Assembly: GCF_002899455.1 (NCBI RefSeq)
Contig: NZ_PPFB01000001.1
Location: forward strand, 1,426,001-1,490,000
DNA length: 64,000 nt
Source: Streptomyces sp. DH-12
Lineage (GTDB): Bacteria; Actinomycetota; Actinomycetes; Streptomycetales; Streptomycetaceae
Reading direction: 5' to 3'
Shown one piece after another: positions 10,088 to 18,009 of this stretch. Positions within the stretch are counted from its first letter, which is position 1, and each line of letters opens with the position of its first letter. Both the position numbers and the translations under genes were made by a program. The notes beneath the pieces were generated by a model. The model searched no databases. It had not been told where the DNA came from and was given only the letters and a program-made list of their open reading frames with translations.

Positions 10088-10600
10088 ATGCAGTTCGGAC
10101 GCACCTACGAGGAGTTCGAGGTCGGGGCGACGTACAAGCACTGGCCGGGCAAGACGGTCACCGAGTACGACGACCACCTCTTCTGCCTCCTCACCATGAA
10201 CCACCACCCGCTCCACATGGACGCCAACTATGCGGAGAGGACGACGGACTTCGGCAGGAACGTCGTCGTCGGGAACTACATCTACTCGCTGCTGCTCGGC
10301 ATGAGCGTGCCGGACATCTCCGGCAAGGCGATCGCCAACCTGGAGATCGAGTCGCTCAAGCACGTGGCGCCGACCTTCCACGGCGACACGGTCTACGGCC
10401 AGACGACCGTGCTCGACAAGTGGCCGTCGAAGTCGAGGAACGACCGCGGGATCGTGTACGTCGAGACCAAGGGCTACAAGCAGGACGGGACGCTGGTCTG
10501 CGTGTTCCGCCGCAAGGTGATGGTGCCGACCGAGACGTACACCAAGGAGCGCGGCGGCGAGCAGCCCGGCCGCCCGGAACTCAGGGAGCAGGAGAAGTAG
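10088..10600 (+). CDS. MaoC-like hydratase, probable mesaconyl-CoA hydratase
   Basis: A protein of 170 residues with one hot-dog domain of the MaoC type. The hydratase signature reads from TMNHHPLHMDANYAERTTDFGRNVVVGNYIYSLLLGM: the catalytic Asp and His lie in HPLHMDANYA, followed by the G-x-x-V-x-G loop. It would hydrate mesaconyl-CoA to beta-methylmalyl-CoA, between the acyl-CoA dehydrogenase and lyase encoded on either side. The characterised Rhodobacter enzyme is about twice this size with a double hot dog, so this form presumably works as a homodimer. The ATG follows the lyase stop by 5 nt, and the acyl-CoA dehydrogenase begins 2 nt after its stop. Confidence 0.88.
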   Translation: MQFGRTYEEFEVGATYKHWPGKTVTEYDDHLFCLLTMNHHPLHMDANYAERTTDFGRNVVVGNYIYSLLLGMSVPDISGKAIANLEIESLKHVAPTFHGDTVYGQTTVLDKWPSKSRNDRGIVYVETKGYKQDGTLVCVFRRKVMVPTETYTKERGGEQPGRPELREQEK

Positions 10601-10602
10601 CC

Positions 10603-11808
10603 ATGGCGCGACTCGCCCAGACGGCCGGTCTGACCGACGTCCAGCAGGAGATCCTCTCCACCGTCCGGGACTTCGTGGACAAGGAGATCATCCCGGTCGC
10701 CACCGAGCTGGAGCACCGCGACGAGTACCCGCAGCAGATCGTCGACGGGCTCAGGGAATTGGGCCTGTTCGGCCTGATGATCCCCGAGGAGTACGGCGGT
10801 CTGGGCGAGTCCCTCCTCACGTACGCGTTGTGCGTGGAGGAGATCGCCCGCGGCTGGATGTCGGTGTCCGGCATCATCAACACGCACTTCATCGTGGCGT
10901 ACATGCTGAAGCAGCACGGCACGCGGGAGCAGAAGGAGCACTTCCTTCCGCGGATGGCGGCCGGCGACGTCCGCGGCGCCTTCTCGATGTCGGAGCCGGG
11001 CCTCGGCTCCGACGTGTCGGCCATCACCTCCAAGGCGGTGAAGGACGGCGACGCGTACGTCCTCAACGGCCAGAAGATGTGGCTGACGAACGGCGGGACG
11101 TCCTCCCTGGTGGCCGTTCTGGTGCGAAGTGACGAAGGACACCCCGAGGGCGCCGCGCCGCACAAGTCGATGACCACCTTCCTGGTGGAGAAGGAGCCGG
11201 GCTTCGGCGAGGTCCGTCCGGGCCTGACCATCCCCGGCAAGATCGACAAGATGGGCTACAAGGGTGTCGACACGACCGAGCTCATCATGGACGACCTGCG
11301 CGTTCCCGCCGATCGGGTGCTCGGCGGCGTCACCGGCCGAGGTTTTTACCAGATGATGGACGGCGTGGAGGTCGGCCGCGTGAACGTCGCGGCGCGTGGC
11401 TGCGGCGTCGCGCAGCGTGCCTTCGAGCTGGGCGTCCGGTACGCCCAGCAGCGTCACACTTTCGGCAGGCCGATCGCCCAGCACCAGGCCATCCAGTTCA
11501 AGCTGGCGGAGATGGCTACCAAGGTGGAGGCCGCGCATGCCATGATGGTCAACGCAGCACGCAAAAAGGACTCCGGTGAACGAAACGACCTTGAGGCAGG
11601 GATGGCGAAGTACCTCGCCTCCGAGTACTGCAAGGAGGTCGTGGAGGACGCCTTCCGGATCCACGGCGGCTACGGCTTCTCCAAGGAGTACGAGATCGAG
11701 CGCCTCTACCGGGAGGCCCCGATGCTGCTGATCGGTGAGGGCACCGCCGAGATCCAGAAAATGATCATCGGCCGCCGACTGCTCGAAGAGTATCGATTCC
11801 AGGGTTGA
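10603..11808 (+). CDS. Acyl-CoA dehydrogenase, candidate methylsuccinyl-CoA dehydrogenase
   Basis: A protein of 401 residues of standard acyl-CoA dehydrogenase size. It has all FAD and substrate signatures: GAFSMSEPGLGSDVS, the second signature AARGCGVAQRAFELGVRYAQQRHTFGRPIAQHQ, and the C-terminal LLIGEGTAEIQKMIIGRRLL containing the catalytic-base Glu of short/medium-chain enzymes. As the last gene of the ccr operon it is best placed to oxidise methylsuccinyl-CoA to mesaconyl-CoA, the step between mutase and hydratase. Characterised proteobacterial Mcd is about 550 residues with an N-terminal extension that is absent here. The substrate is therefore an inference from context; 2-methyl-branched acyl-CoA would be the alternative. 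Confidence 0.9.
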   Translation: MARLAQTAGLTDVQQEILSTVRDFVDKEIIPVATELEHRDEYPQQIVDGLRELGLFGLMIPEEYGGLGESLLTYALCVEEIARGWMSVSGIINTHFIVAYMLKQHGTREQKEHFLPRMAAGDVRGAFSMSEPGLGSDVSAITSKAVKDGDAYVLNGQKMWLTNGGTSSLVAVLVRSDEGHPEGAAPHKSMTTFLVEKEPGFGEVRPGLTIPGKIDKMGYKGVDTTELIMDDLRVPADRVLGGVTGRGFYQMMDGVEVGRVNVAARGCGVAQRAFELGVRYAQQRHTFGRPIAQHQAIQFKLAEMATKVEAAHAMMVNAARKKDSGERNDLEAGMAKYLASEYCKEVVEDAFRIHGGYGFSKEYEIERLYREAPMLLIGEGTAEIQKMIIGRRLLEEYRFQG

Positions 11809-11826
11809 CAGGGGTCAGATGTCCGG

Positions 11827-11867
11827 ATACGGGGTGTTTTCTTGAGGAAGAGGATCACACCCCGTAT
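11827..11867 (+). terminator. Inverted repeat at the end of the ethylmalonyl-CoA operon
   Basis: Perfect 11-bp arms ATACGGGGTGT / ACACCCCGTAT are separated by 19 nt that include TTTTCTT. They begin 18 nt after the acyl-CoA dehydrogenase stop. They most likely end the operon; the long loop leaves room for an operator of the downstream psd gene. Confidence 0.55.
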
Positions 11868-11988
11868 GCGCTCTTCGGCCGCCGACTTGGTTGCCTGGCT
11901 TACCCAGTTGCGGCCCGGAGCCGCTACGATCGCCGGAAAGCCGCCGTCCCCCGCAGTTGCGCGGCATCATCCGCTACGAAGGTCATCC

Positions 11989-12645
11989 ATGCCCCACAGC
12001 CAAACCTCTGCACACCGCGACAGCCTCGCCGGCGTACGCCTCGCGCGCGGAGCCTCGCCGTGGCTTCTGCCGACCGTCGCCACCGCAGCCGTGAGCCTGC
12101 TGCGCGCCCGCCGCTCGGGCGCCGCCAAGGCCGTCGCCGTTCCCGCCACCGCGCTCGCGGCGGGGATGCTGTGGTTCTTCCGCGACCCCGAGCGCGAGGT
12201 CGCCCAGGGCCGCGTCATCTCCCCGGCCGACGGTGTGGTGCAGAGCATCATGCCCTGGAAGGACGGACGCACCCGCGTCGCGATCTTCATGAGCCCGCTC
12301 AACGTCCACGTGAACCGCGCCCCCCTGGCCGGCACCGTGACGTCGGTCGAGCACATCCCCGGTGGCTTCGTTCCCGCCTTCAACAAGGAGAGCGAGAACA
12401 ACGAGCGCGTGGTGTGGCACTTCGACACCGAGCTCGGCGACATCGAGATGGTCCAGATCGCCGGCGCGGTGGCCCGCCGCATCGTCCCCTACGTGCCCCA
12501 GGGCACCAAGGTCGAGCAGGGCGAGCGCATCGGCCTCATCCGCTTCGGCTCGCGTGTCGACATCTACCTGCCCGAGGGCGTCGAGGTCGATGTCGAGGTG
12601 GGCCAGAAGACCGTGGCTGGGGTGACTCGCATTGACCGTGGTTGA
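11989..12645 (+). CDS. psd: Phosphatidylserine decarboxylase (short, soluble-type proenzyme)
   Basis: A protein of 218 residues, matching the short actinobacterial/archaeal-like PSD family. It begins with a hydrophobic N-terminal patch (WLLPTVATAAVSLL ... ALAAGMLWFFRDPER). Then come the family motif SPADGVVQSI, IFMSPLNVHVNRAPLAG with the catalytic His residues, and RFGSRVDIYLPEG. In the last motif Gly-Ser188 is the expected self-cleavage site, turning Ser into the pyruvoyl cofactor and giving alpha and beta chains. It makes phosphatidylethanolamine at the membrane. The gene overlaps pssA by 14 nt, so consecutive enzymes of one pathway are coupled. Bases 11809-11988 contain no other gene. Confidence 0.93.
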   Translation: MPHSQTSAHRDSLAGVRLARGASPWLLPTVATAAVSLLRARRSGAAKAVAVPATALAAGMLWFFRDPEREVAQGRVISPADGVVQSIMPWKDGRTRVAIFMSPLNVHVNRAPLAGTVTSVEHIPGGFVPAFNKESENNERVVWHFDTELGDIEMVQIAGAVARRIVPYVPQGTKVEQGERIGLIRFGSRVDIYLPEGVEVDVEVGQKTVAGVTRIDRG

Positions 12646-13486
12646 TCCAGAGACCCAGGCGGGCTGGGTGCCGAAGACCGACGACGCGGACGACGACGAG
12701 GAGATGCCTCTGTCGCTGCGCCTGTCGATAGCGGACACCCTCACACTGGGCAACGCCACGTGCGGCTTCATGGCGGTGTACTTCACCACCACCGGCATCC
12801 TGATCCCGCACCTGCAGGGCAGCCAGGAGACCGGCATGGCCCGCCACAGCGCGGCCACCGCGGTCATCCTGATGCTGTGCGCGGCGGTCTTCGACCTGTT
12901 CGACGGCCTGGTGGCGCGCAAGCTGCGCTCCTCGCCGATGGGCGCCGAGCTGGACAACCTCTCGGACCTGATCAGCTTCGGCCTCGCGCCGGCGTACTTC
13001 GTCCTCGTCTACGGCATGGTCGCGGACGACGCGCACCAGAGAGTGGCCGCGGTCGGGGCGATCGTGGTGCTGCTGGCGGTGGTGCTGAGACTGGCGCGGT
13101 TCTCCTGCGTCACGGTGAAGGACGGCACCTTCCAGGGCATGCCGTCCCCCTTCGGGGCGCTGACGGTCGTGTCGATCGTCCTCCTCGAGCTGCCGTTCGT
13201 GGCGACGCTGCTGGCGATCATCGGCACGGCCTGGCTGATGGTCAGCCGCGTCGAGTACCCGAAGCCGCGGGGGCGCCTCGCCGTGGCGATGCTGTCGTGG
13301 ATCGTGCTGTCGATGGGGCTGCTGGCGGCATGGGCCTTCGACGCGCCGAGCGGGCAGCTGCTGCTGCAGACCGGGTGCGCTCTGCAGCTGGTGATGGGGG
13401 CGGTGATTCCGCTGTTCGCGACGGCGCGGCGGGTGAACAACTTCCGCGACAACCGTCGCGAGGCGAGGGCGGCGCAGTTGCCGTAG
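12632..13486 (+). CDS. pssA: CDP-diacylglycerol--serine O-phosphatidyltransferase
   Basis: A protein of 284 residues if translated from the TTG at 12632, or 282 from the GTG at 12638; both overlap the end of psd. The CDP-alcohol phosphotransferase signature D-G-x2-A-R-x8-G-x3-D-x3-D is seen in FDLFDGLVARKL..GAELDNLSD near residues 90-115. About eight hydrophobic segments follow. The enzyme condenses CDP-diacylglycerol with serine to phosphatidylserine in the cytoplasmic membrane, feeding Psd. The soluble acidic N-terminus (TDDADDDEEM) is typical of actinobacterial PssA. A strong terminator follows. Confidence 0.93.
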   Translation: MTVVDPETQAGWVPKTDDADDDEEMPLSLRLSIADTLTLGNATCGFMAVYFTTTGILIPHLQGSQETGMARHSAATAVILMLCAAVFDLFDGLVARKLRSSPMGAELDNLSDLISFGLAPAYFVLVYGMVADDAHQRVAAVGAIVVLLAVVLRLARFSCVTVKDGTFQGMPSPFGALTVVSIVLLELPFVATLLAIIGTAWLMVSRVEYPKPRGRLAVAMLSWIVLSMGLLAAWAFDAPSGQLLLQTGCALQLVMGAVIPLFATARRVNNFRDNRREARAAQLP

Positions 13487-13503
13487 CGCCGGCGCGCGGG
13501 CTT

Positions 13504-13544
13504 CGAAGGGCCCTGGACCCACGGTGTGGGTCCAGGGCCCTTCG
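13504..13544. terminator. Strong terminator after psd-pssA
   Basis: A perfect 18-bp stem (arms 13504-13521 and 13527-13544) with the 5-nt loop CGGTG starts 17 nt after the pssA stop. It is by far the cleanest hairpin of this region. The opposing glycerate kinase transcript would also meet it. Confidence 0.9.
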
Positions 13545-13599
13545 CCTTCTCTGCCCGCCCACCCGGCCCGGCTGTTCGAAGGCGGCCGTCAGGCGCCCT

Positions 13600-13620
13600 C
13601 AGCCCGTCCGGCGTTCGAGG
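13600..13620. repeat. Copy of a common Streptomyces intergenic sequence
   Basis: The run reading AGCCCGTCCGGCGTTCGAGG resembles a short sequence (CCGTCCGGCGTTTGAGGA-like) that I know to recur downstream of many Streptomyces genes. It lies in the non-coding stretch between the pssA terminator and the end of glycerate kinase. Only one copy is in this window, so its repetitive nature rests on recollection. Confidence 0.35.
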
Positions 13621-13702
13621 GCGAGGCCCGCCGGGGCCGAGCGGGGGCCTGAGGCGGAGCCCCCGGGACGGGGAGGACGAGGGCGGAGGGGGCGCGGACG
13701 CC

Positions 13703-14854
13703 TCAGGCGAGGTGATCGCGGGCGATCCGCTCGCCCGTGCGCTCCAGAAGCGCTCCCGCCTCGGCGACGCACACCGCCACGTCCGGCTCCAGGTCCGTCA
13801 GGGCGTACGCACGCCGGATACCGGCCTCGCCCAGCACCTCGGCCGGCAAGGCCAGCCGCCCGCACACCGCGACCACGTCCTTCCCCGCCGCCCGCGCAGC
13901 CGCGGCGACCCCCGCCGGCGCCTTCCCGTGCAGCGTCTGCGCGTCCAGCGACCCCTCCCCCGTGATCACCAGATCCGCCCGCTCCAGCGCGGAAGCGAAC
14001 CCCAGCACGTCCAGCATCACCTCGATACCGGGACGGAACCGCGCCCCCACCAGCAACGCCCCGAACCCGAGGCCCCCCGCCGCCCCCGCCCCCGGCGACG
14101 CCGCCGGCGCGGAAGCGTCCAGCACCTTCACGAAGTGCCCCAGCGCCGCGTCCAGCCGCTCCACGTCCCCCGGCGAGGCGCCCTTCTGCGGCCCGTACAC
14201 CGCCGCCGCGCCCTTCGGCCCGGTCAACGGATTGTCGACGTCGCTCGCGAGCACGAACTCCACCGACCGAAGCCGCGGGTCCAGCCCGGACAGATCCGCG
14301 GTCGCCACCTCCGCGAGCGCCGCGCCCCCCGGCCCCACCGGATCCCCCGACGCCGTCAGGAACCGCGCGCCCAGCGCCGTCAGCATCCCGGCCCCGCCGT
14401 CGGTCGTCGCGCTGCCGCCGACGCCGAACACGATGCTCCGCGCCCCCGCGTCCAGCGCGGCCCGCAACAGCTCCCCGGAGCCGTACGTCGACGCGGTGAG
14501 CGGCGCGAGGACCCCCTCCGGCAGCCGCTGCAGCCCGCTGGCCTCCGCCATCTCGACGACCGCGGTGCCGTCCCGCAGCGCGTAGGCCGCGGTCACCTCG
14601 TCGCCGAGGGGTCCGGTGACCCGCACCTCGTGCCGTGCGAACCCGGCCGCCACGGCCGCCGCGACGGTGCCGTCGCCGCCGTCGGCCACCGGCAGCGCCT
14701 CGACCTCGAGGTCCGCCCGGACCCGGCGCAGCCCCGCGGTGACCCGCTCGGCGACCTCCACGGCCGTCAGCGACCCCTTGAACTTGTCCGCGGCGACCAG
14801 CACCCGCTGTGCCGACGGCGTCGTACGCGTACCGCTTCCTGCAGCGTCCGCCAC
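13703..14854 (-). CDS. glxK: Glycerate kinase (family 1)
   Basis: A protein of 383 residues, the normal length of the GckA/GlxK (type 1) glycerate kinases. It opens with the family hallmark VLVAADKFKGSLTAVEVAERV, followed by ALPVADGGDGTVAAAVAAG, a glycine-rich IVFGVGGSATTDGGAGMLTALGARFL loop and the late LVITGEGSLDAQTLHGKAPAGVA signature. It phosphorylates D-glycerate to 2- or 3-phosphoglycerate and so returns glyoxylate-derived carbon to glycolysis. That is a plausible partner for the glyoxylate released by the ethylmalonyl-CoA pathway upstream. The gene is monocistronic on the minus strand and divergent from the ADP-ribosylglycohydrolase. Confidence 0.93.
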   Translation of the reverse strand: MADAAGSGTRTTPSAQRVLVAADKFKGSLTAVEVAERVTAGLRRVRADLEVEALPVADGGDGTVAAAVAAGFARHEVRVTGPLGDEVTAAYALRDGTAVVEMAEASGLQRLPEGVLAPLTASTYGSGELLRAALDAGARSIVFGVGGSATTDGGAGMLTALGARFLTASGDPVGPGGAALAEVATADLSGLDPRLRSVEFVLASDVDNPLTGPKGAAAVYGPQKGASPGDVERLDAALGHFVKVLDASAPAASPGAGAAGGLGFGALLVGARFRPGIEVMLDVLGFASALERADLVITGEGSLDAQTLHGKAPAGVAAAARAAGKDVVAVCGRLALPAEVLGEAGIRRAYALTDLEPDVAVCVAEAGALLERTGERIARDHLA

Positions 14855-15000
14855 TTGCCCTCCCCTCGCTCATCGGGCCCCGCGCCCGTGCCGGGGCCTG
14901 TCGCGCCGCTGCGACCCTAACCGCCGGGCGCCGGGCCCGTCATGCCCCGACCGGCCCGTGGACCGGCACACAACCGCCCGGAAACGGGTAGACCGGTCCC

Positions 15001-16083
15001 ATGACCGCCATGACCGACGTGACCCACGGGGCCGGGCTCGCCGACCGCGTCCTCGGCGGCTGGCTGGGCCGGATCGCCGGCAACATGCTCGGCAAGCCGG
15101 TGGAGCAGGGCGAGGTGTGGACGCGGGACCGCATCGACCGCTACCTGCGGGCGACGGACGCGCTGCCGCTCACCGACTACCTGCCCGGCCCGCCGACGGA
15201 GGACGACGCGCGGGCGCTGCGCCCGGAGTGGCGGGCTTGCGTGCGCGGCCGGGTGCACGGCAGCTGCCGGGACGACGACGTCGACTACGCGATCCTCGGC
15301 CTGCACCTGCTGGAGACGCACGGCTTCGGCTTCAGCACCGAGCAGGTCGGCGACCTGTGGCTGCTGCGGCTGCCGTACCTGCAGACGTTCACCGCCGAGC
15401 GGGCGGCGTACCGGAACCTCGCCAACGGTCTGCGGCCGCCGCTGACGGCGACGTACGAGAACCCGTACCAGGAGTGGATCGGCGCGCTGATCCGCGCCGA
15501 CGTGCACGGCTGGACCTCGCCGGGCGCCCCGCGCCGGGCCGCCGCGCTGGCCCGCAAGGACGCGGTGCTGTCCCACACGGGCAACGGGGTGTACGGCGCG
15601 ATGTGGGCGGCGGCGCTGGTCGCGGCGGCGTTCACGGCGCGGACGGCGCGGCGGGCGGTGGACGAGGCGCTGACGGTGATCCCGGCGAGCAGCCGGCTGG
15701 CGCGCACGGTGCGCCGGGTGACGTCGCTGCACGAGAGCGGGCTGCCGTGGGAGGACACGCTCACCACGCTGGAGGAGGAGACGGCGGGCCTCGGCTGGAT
15801 CCACACGGTCCCGAACGCGGCCGTGATCACCGCCGGTCTGCTGTACGGCGACGGCGACTTCTCGCGGAGCGTCGCGCTGACGGTGCGGGGCGGTCTGGAC
15901 ACGGACTCCAACGGCGCGACGGCCGGTTCGGTGGCGGGCGTGATGTGCGGGGCCGCGGCCGTGCCGGACCAGTGGAAGGAGCCGCTTCAGGACACGGTGC
16001 GCAGCGCGGTCTTCGGGTTCGACGGGGTGCGGATCAGCGAGCTGGCGGAGCGGACGCTGCGGCTGGCGCAGGCGGAGACCTGA
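15001..16083 (+). CDS. ADP-ribosylglycohydrolase (DraG/ARH) family protein
   Basis: A protein of 360 residues with the all-helical ARH fold. ADRVLGGWLGRIAGNMLGKPVE forms the N-terminal helix pair, RDDDVDYAILGLHLLE carries the acidic metal ligands, and GLDTDSNGATAGSVAGVMCGA carries the second D-x-D metal site. Members remove ADP-ribose from Arg, Ser or O-acetyl groups with two Mg2+ ions. All metal-binding acids expected for catalysis are present. The gene is followed on the same strand by a Nudix hydrolase and a sirtuin, both also acting on ADP-ribose chemistry, so a functional group is possible. Substrate unknown. Confidence 0.9.
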   Translation: MTAMTDVTHGAGLADRVLGGWLGRIAGNMLGKPVEQGEVWTRDRIDRYLRATDALPLTDYLPGPPTEDDARALRPEWRACVRGRVHGSCRDDDVDYAILGLHLLETHGFGFSTEQVGDLWLLRLPYLQTFTAERAAYRNLANGLRPPLTATYENPYQEWIGALIRADVHGWTSPGAPRRAAALARKDAVLSHTGNGVYGAMWAAALVAAAFTARTARRAVDEALTVIPASSRLARTVRRVTSLHESGLPWEDTLTTLEEETAGLGWIHTVPNAAVITAGLLYGDGDFSRSVALTVRGGLDTDSNGATAGSVAGVMCGAAAVPDQWKEPLQDTVRSAVFGFDGVRISELAERTLRLAQAET

Positions 16084-16219
16084 GCCCGCGGCGCCGCCGG
16101 CCGTGCTCCGGCGTGTGCGCCCGCCGTGTCGATCTTGGGACGGCGTGTGCTGCCGTGCGCCCGGGCGGGCGGACCGCGACCGCCCCGGCGGGACCCGCGA
16201 CGGCCGTTACCCTTCCCGC

Positions 16220-16723
16220 ATGACCACCACGCAGGACACCCAGGACTTCGCCGCCTACATCGCCTCCCTCCCCCGTGTCCTCGCCGGGGCCGCCGCCCTC
16301 TTCCGCGACGCGCGGGGGCGGGTGCTGCTCGTCGAGCCGAACTACCGGGAGGGGTGGGCGCTGCCCGGCGGAACGATCGAGTCGGACGACGGGGAGAGCC
16401 CGCGCGACGGGGCGCGGCGGGAGACGGCCGAGGAGATCGGCCTGGACCGGCCGCTGGGGCGCCTCCTGGCGGTGGACTGGGTGCGGACGCCGGGCGTCCC
16501 GCCGCTGGTGGCGTACCTGTACGACGGCGGTGTGCTCGGCGAGGACGAGCTGAGGGCGATCCGGCTGCAGGAGGAGGAGCTGCTGTCGTGGCGGCTGGTG
16601 GAGCGCGAGGAGATCACCGCGCACCTCCCCGGCTCCCTGGGCCGCCGGGTCCTCGCCGCGCTGGACGTGCTCGCGGACGGTTCGGGCACGGCGGAGCTGG
16701 AGGACGGCCGCCGGGTGCACTGA
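16220..16723 (+). CDS. Nudix hydrolase
   Basis: A protein of 167 residues. The Nudix box reads from GGTIESDDGESP through RRETAEEIGL, with the REx2EE metal-binding core intact and two extra residues in the loop between the first Gly and Glu. It hydrolyses a nucleoside diphosphate linked to another moiety. The adjacent ADP-ribosylglycohydrolase and sirtuin suggest ADP-ribose or NAD-type substrates, but this is inference. The ATG at 16220 gives a normal N-terminus. The gap of 52 nt to the sirtuin gene is compatible with one transcript. Confidence 0.9.
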   Translation: MTTTQDTQDFAAYIASLPRVLAGAAALFRDARGRVLLVEPNYREGWALPGGTIESDDGESPRDGARRETAEEIGLDRPLGRLLAVDWVRTPGVPPLVAYLYDGGVLGEDELRAIRLQEEELLSWRLVEREEITAHLPGSLGRRVLAALDVLADGSGTAELEDGRRVH

Positions 16724-16775
16724 CCCGGCAGGAATGCGCTCGCCGGACGTGCCGCGTCCGCCCTACCCTCGCGGC

Positions 16776-17501
16776 ATGAGCAAGCCCCTCGTCGCCCTCC
16801 TGACCGGTGCCGGTGTGAGCACGGACTCCGGCATTCCCGACTACCGCGGGCCGGCCGGACTGTGGCGCCGCGACCCGGACGCCGAGAAGCTCGTGACGTA
16901 CGCGTACTACATGGACGACCCGGGGATCCGCCGCCGGTCGTGGCGGATGCGGCAGGAGACCTTCGCCGCGCTGCCCGAGCCGAACGCCGCCCACCGCGCG
17001 GTCGCCGAGCTGGCGCGGTCCGGGGTGGCCGTGCGGGTGATCACCCAGAACGTGGACGGCCTGCACCAGCTCGGCGGCATGCCGGACCGCAAGGTGCTGG
17101 AGCTCCACGGCACGGCGCGCAGCGTCGTCTGCACCACGTGCCGGGCGCGGACCCCGATGGAGGACGCCCTGGCCCGCCTGGCGGCCGGCGAGGACGACCC
17201 GCCCTGCACGGACTGCGGCGGCATCCTCAAGCCGGCGACGGTGATGTTCGGCGAGGCGCTGGACCCGGCGGTGCTCGGCGAGGCGGTGGCGATCACGAAG
17301 GCCTGCACGCTGTTCATCGCCGTCGGCACCAGCCTCCAGGTCCACCCCGCGGCGGGCCTCGCCCAGGTGGCCGTCGACCACGGCGCCCGCCTGATCGTCG
17401 TCAACGCGGAACCGACGCCGTACGACGACCTGGCGGACGAGGTCGTACGGGAACCGATCGGCACGTCGCTGCCGGCGCTGCTGCGGCGGATCGCCGCCTA
17501 G
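16776..17501 (+). CDS. Sir2-family NAD-dependent protein deacylase (sirtuin)
   Basis: A protein of 241 residues with every sirtuin signature. LLTGAGVSTDSGIPDYRG gives the NAD GAG-SxxSGIPDFR motif. VITQNVDGLHQLGG is the TQNxD-LH motif, and LELHGTARSVVC contains the catalytic His. A zinc knuckle of two Cys pairs (CTTC near 118-121, CTDC near 146-149) and the VGTSLQVHPAAGL motif follow. It removes acyl groups from lysines of enzymes such as acyl-CoA synthetases, producing O-acyl-ADP-ribose and nicotinamide. S. coelicolor carries two sirtuins; by position this resembles the CobB2-type one. The stop shares a palindromic CTAG with the stop of the opposing ogt gene, a tail-to-tail 4-base overlap. 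Confidence 0.94.
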   Translation: MSKPLVALLTGAGVSTDSGIPDYRGPAGLWRRDPDAEKLVTYAYYMDDPGIRRRSWRMRQETFAALPEPNAAHRAVAELARSGVAVRVITQNVDGLHQLGGMPDRKVLELHGTARSVVCTTCRARTPMEDALARLAAGEDDPPCTDCGGILKPATVMFGEALDPAVLGEAVAITKACTLFIAVGTSLQVHPAAGLAQVAVDHGARLIVVNAEPTPYDDLADEVVREPIGTSLPALLRRIAA

Positions 17502-17986
17502 AACAGGGCCGTCCCGCGTTCGAGGTCCAGCAGGCGCCGCTTGCGGTCCAGGCCGCCGCCGTAGCCGGTGAGGCTGCCTGTGGAGCCGACGACCCGGTGG
17601 CACGGGACGATGATGCCGACCGGGTTGCGGCCGTTCGCGAGGCCGACCGCGCGGGAGGCCTTGGGGTTGCCGAGGACGCCGGCGAGCTGGCCGTAGGTGC
17701 GGGTCTCGCCGTAGGGGATGCGCGTCAGCTGCTCCCACACCCGGCGCTGGAACGGGGTGCCGTGCAGGCGCAGTGGGACGGTGAACTCCTTGAGCTCACC
17801 CGCGAAGTAGGCGGCGAGCTGCTCCTTGGTCTCGGCGAAGGCGGAGGAGGCGTCGTCGGGGACGCCGAAGGTCTCCTCCGCCGGGCGGTGCCGCTGGTCG
17901 CTCATGTAGAGGCCGCACAGCACGCCGTCGTCGGCGACGAGGGTCAGGGGACCGTAGGGGCTGTCGGTGACGGTGTGCTGTCTCAT
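17498..17986 (-). CDS. ogt: Methylated-DNA--protein-cysteine methyltransferase
   Basis: A protein of 162 residues. It has an N-terminal ribonuclease-like domain, the helix-turn-helix wing PFQRRVWEQLTRIPYGETRTYGQLA, and the acceptor site VGIIVPCHRVVGSTGSLTGYGGG with the PCHRV active Cys. It transfers the methyl group from O6-methylguanine (or O4-methylthymine) irreversibly to this Cys. The ATG at 17986 follows a GGAG-type site. The gene lies 23 nt after the ada-alkA fusion, so the two form an adaptive-response-type repair operon. Confidence 0.95.
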   Translation of the reverse strand: MRQHTVTDSPYGPLTLVADDGVLCGLYMSDQRHRPAEETFGVPDDASSAFAETKEQLAAYFAGELKEFTVPLRLHGTPFQRRVWEQLTRIPYGETRTYGQLAGVLGNPKASRAVGLANGRNPVGIIVPCHRVVGSTGSLTGYGGGLDRKRRLLDLERGTALF

Positions 17987-18009
17987 CGGAGGGGAGTCCT
18001 CGGGGTGCG

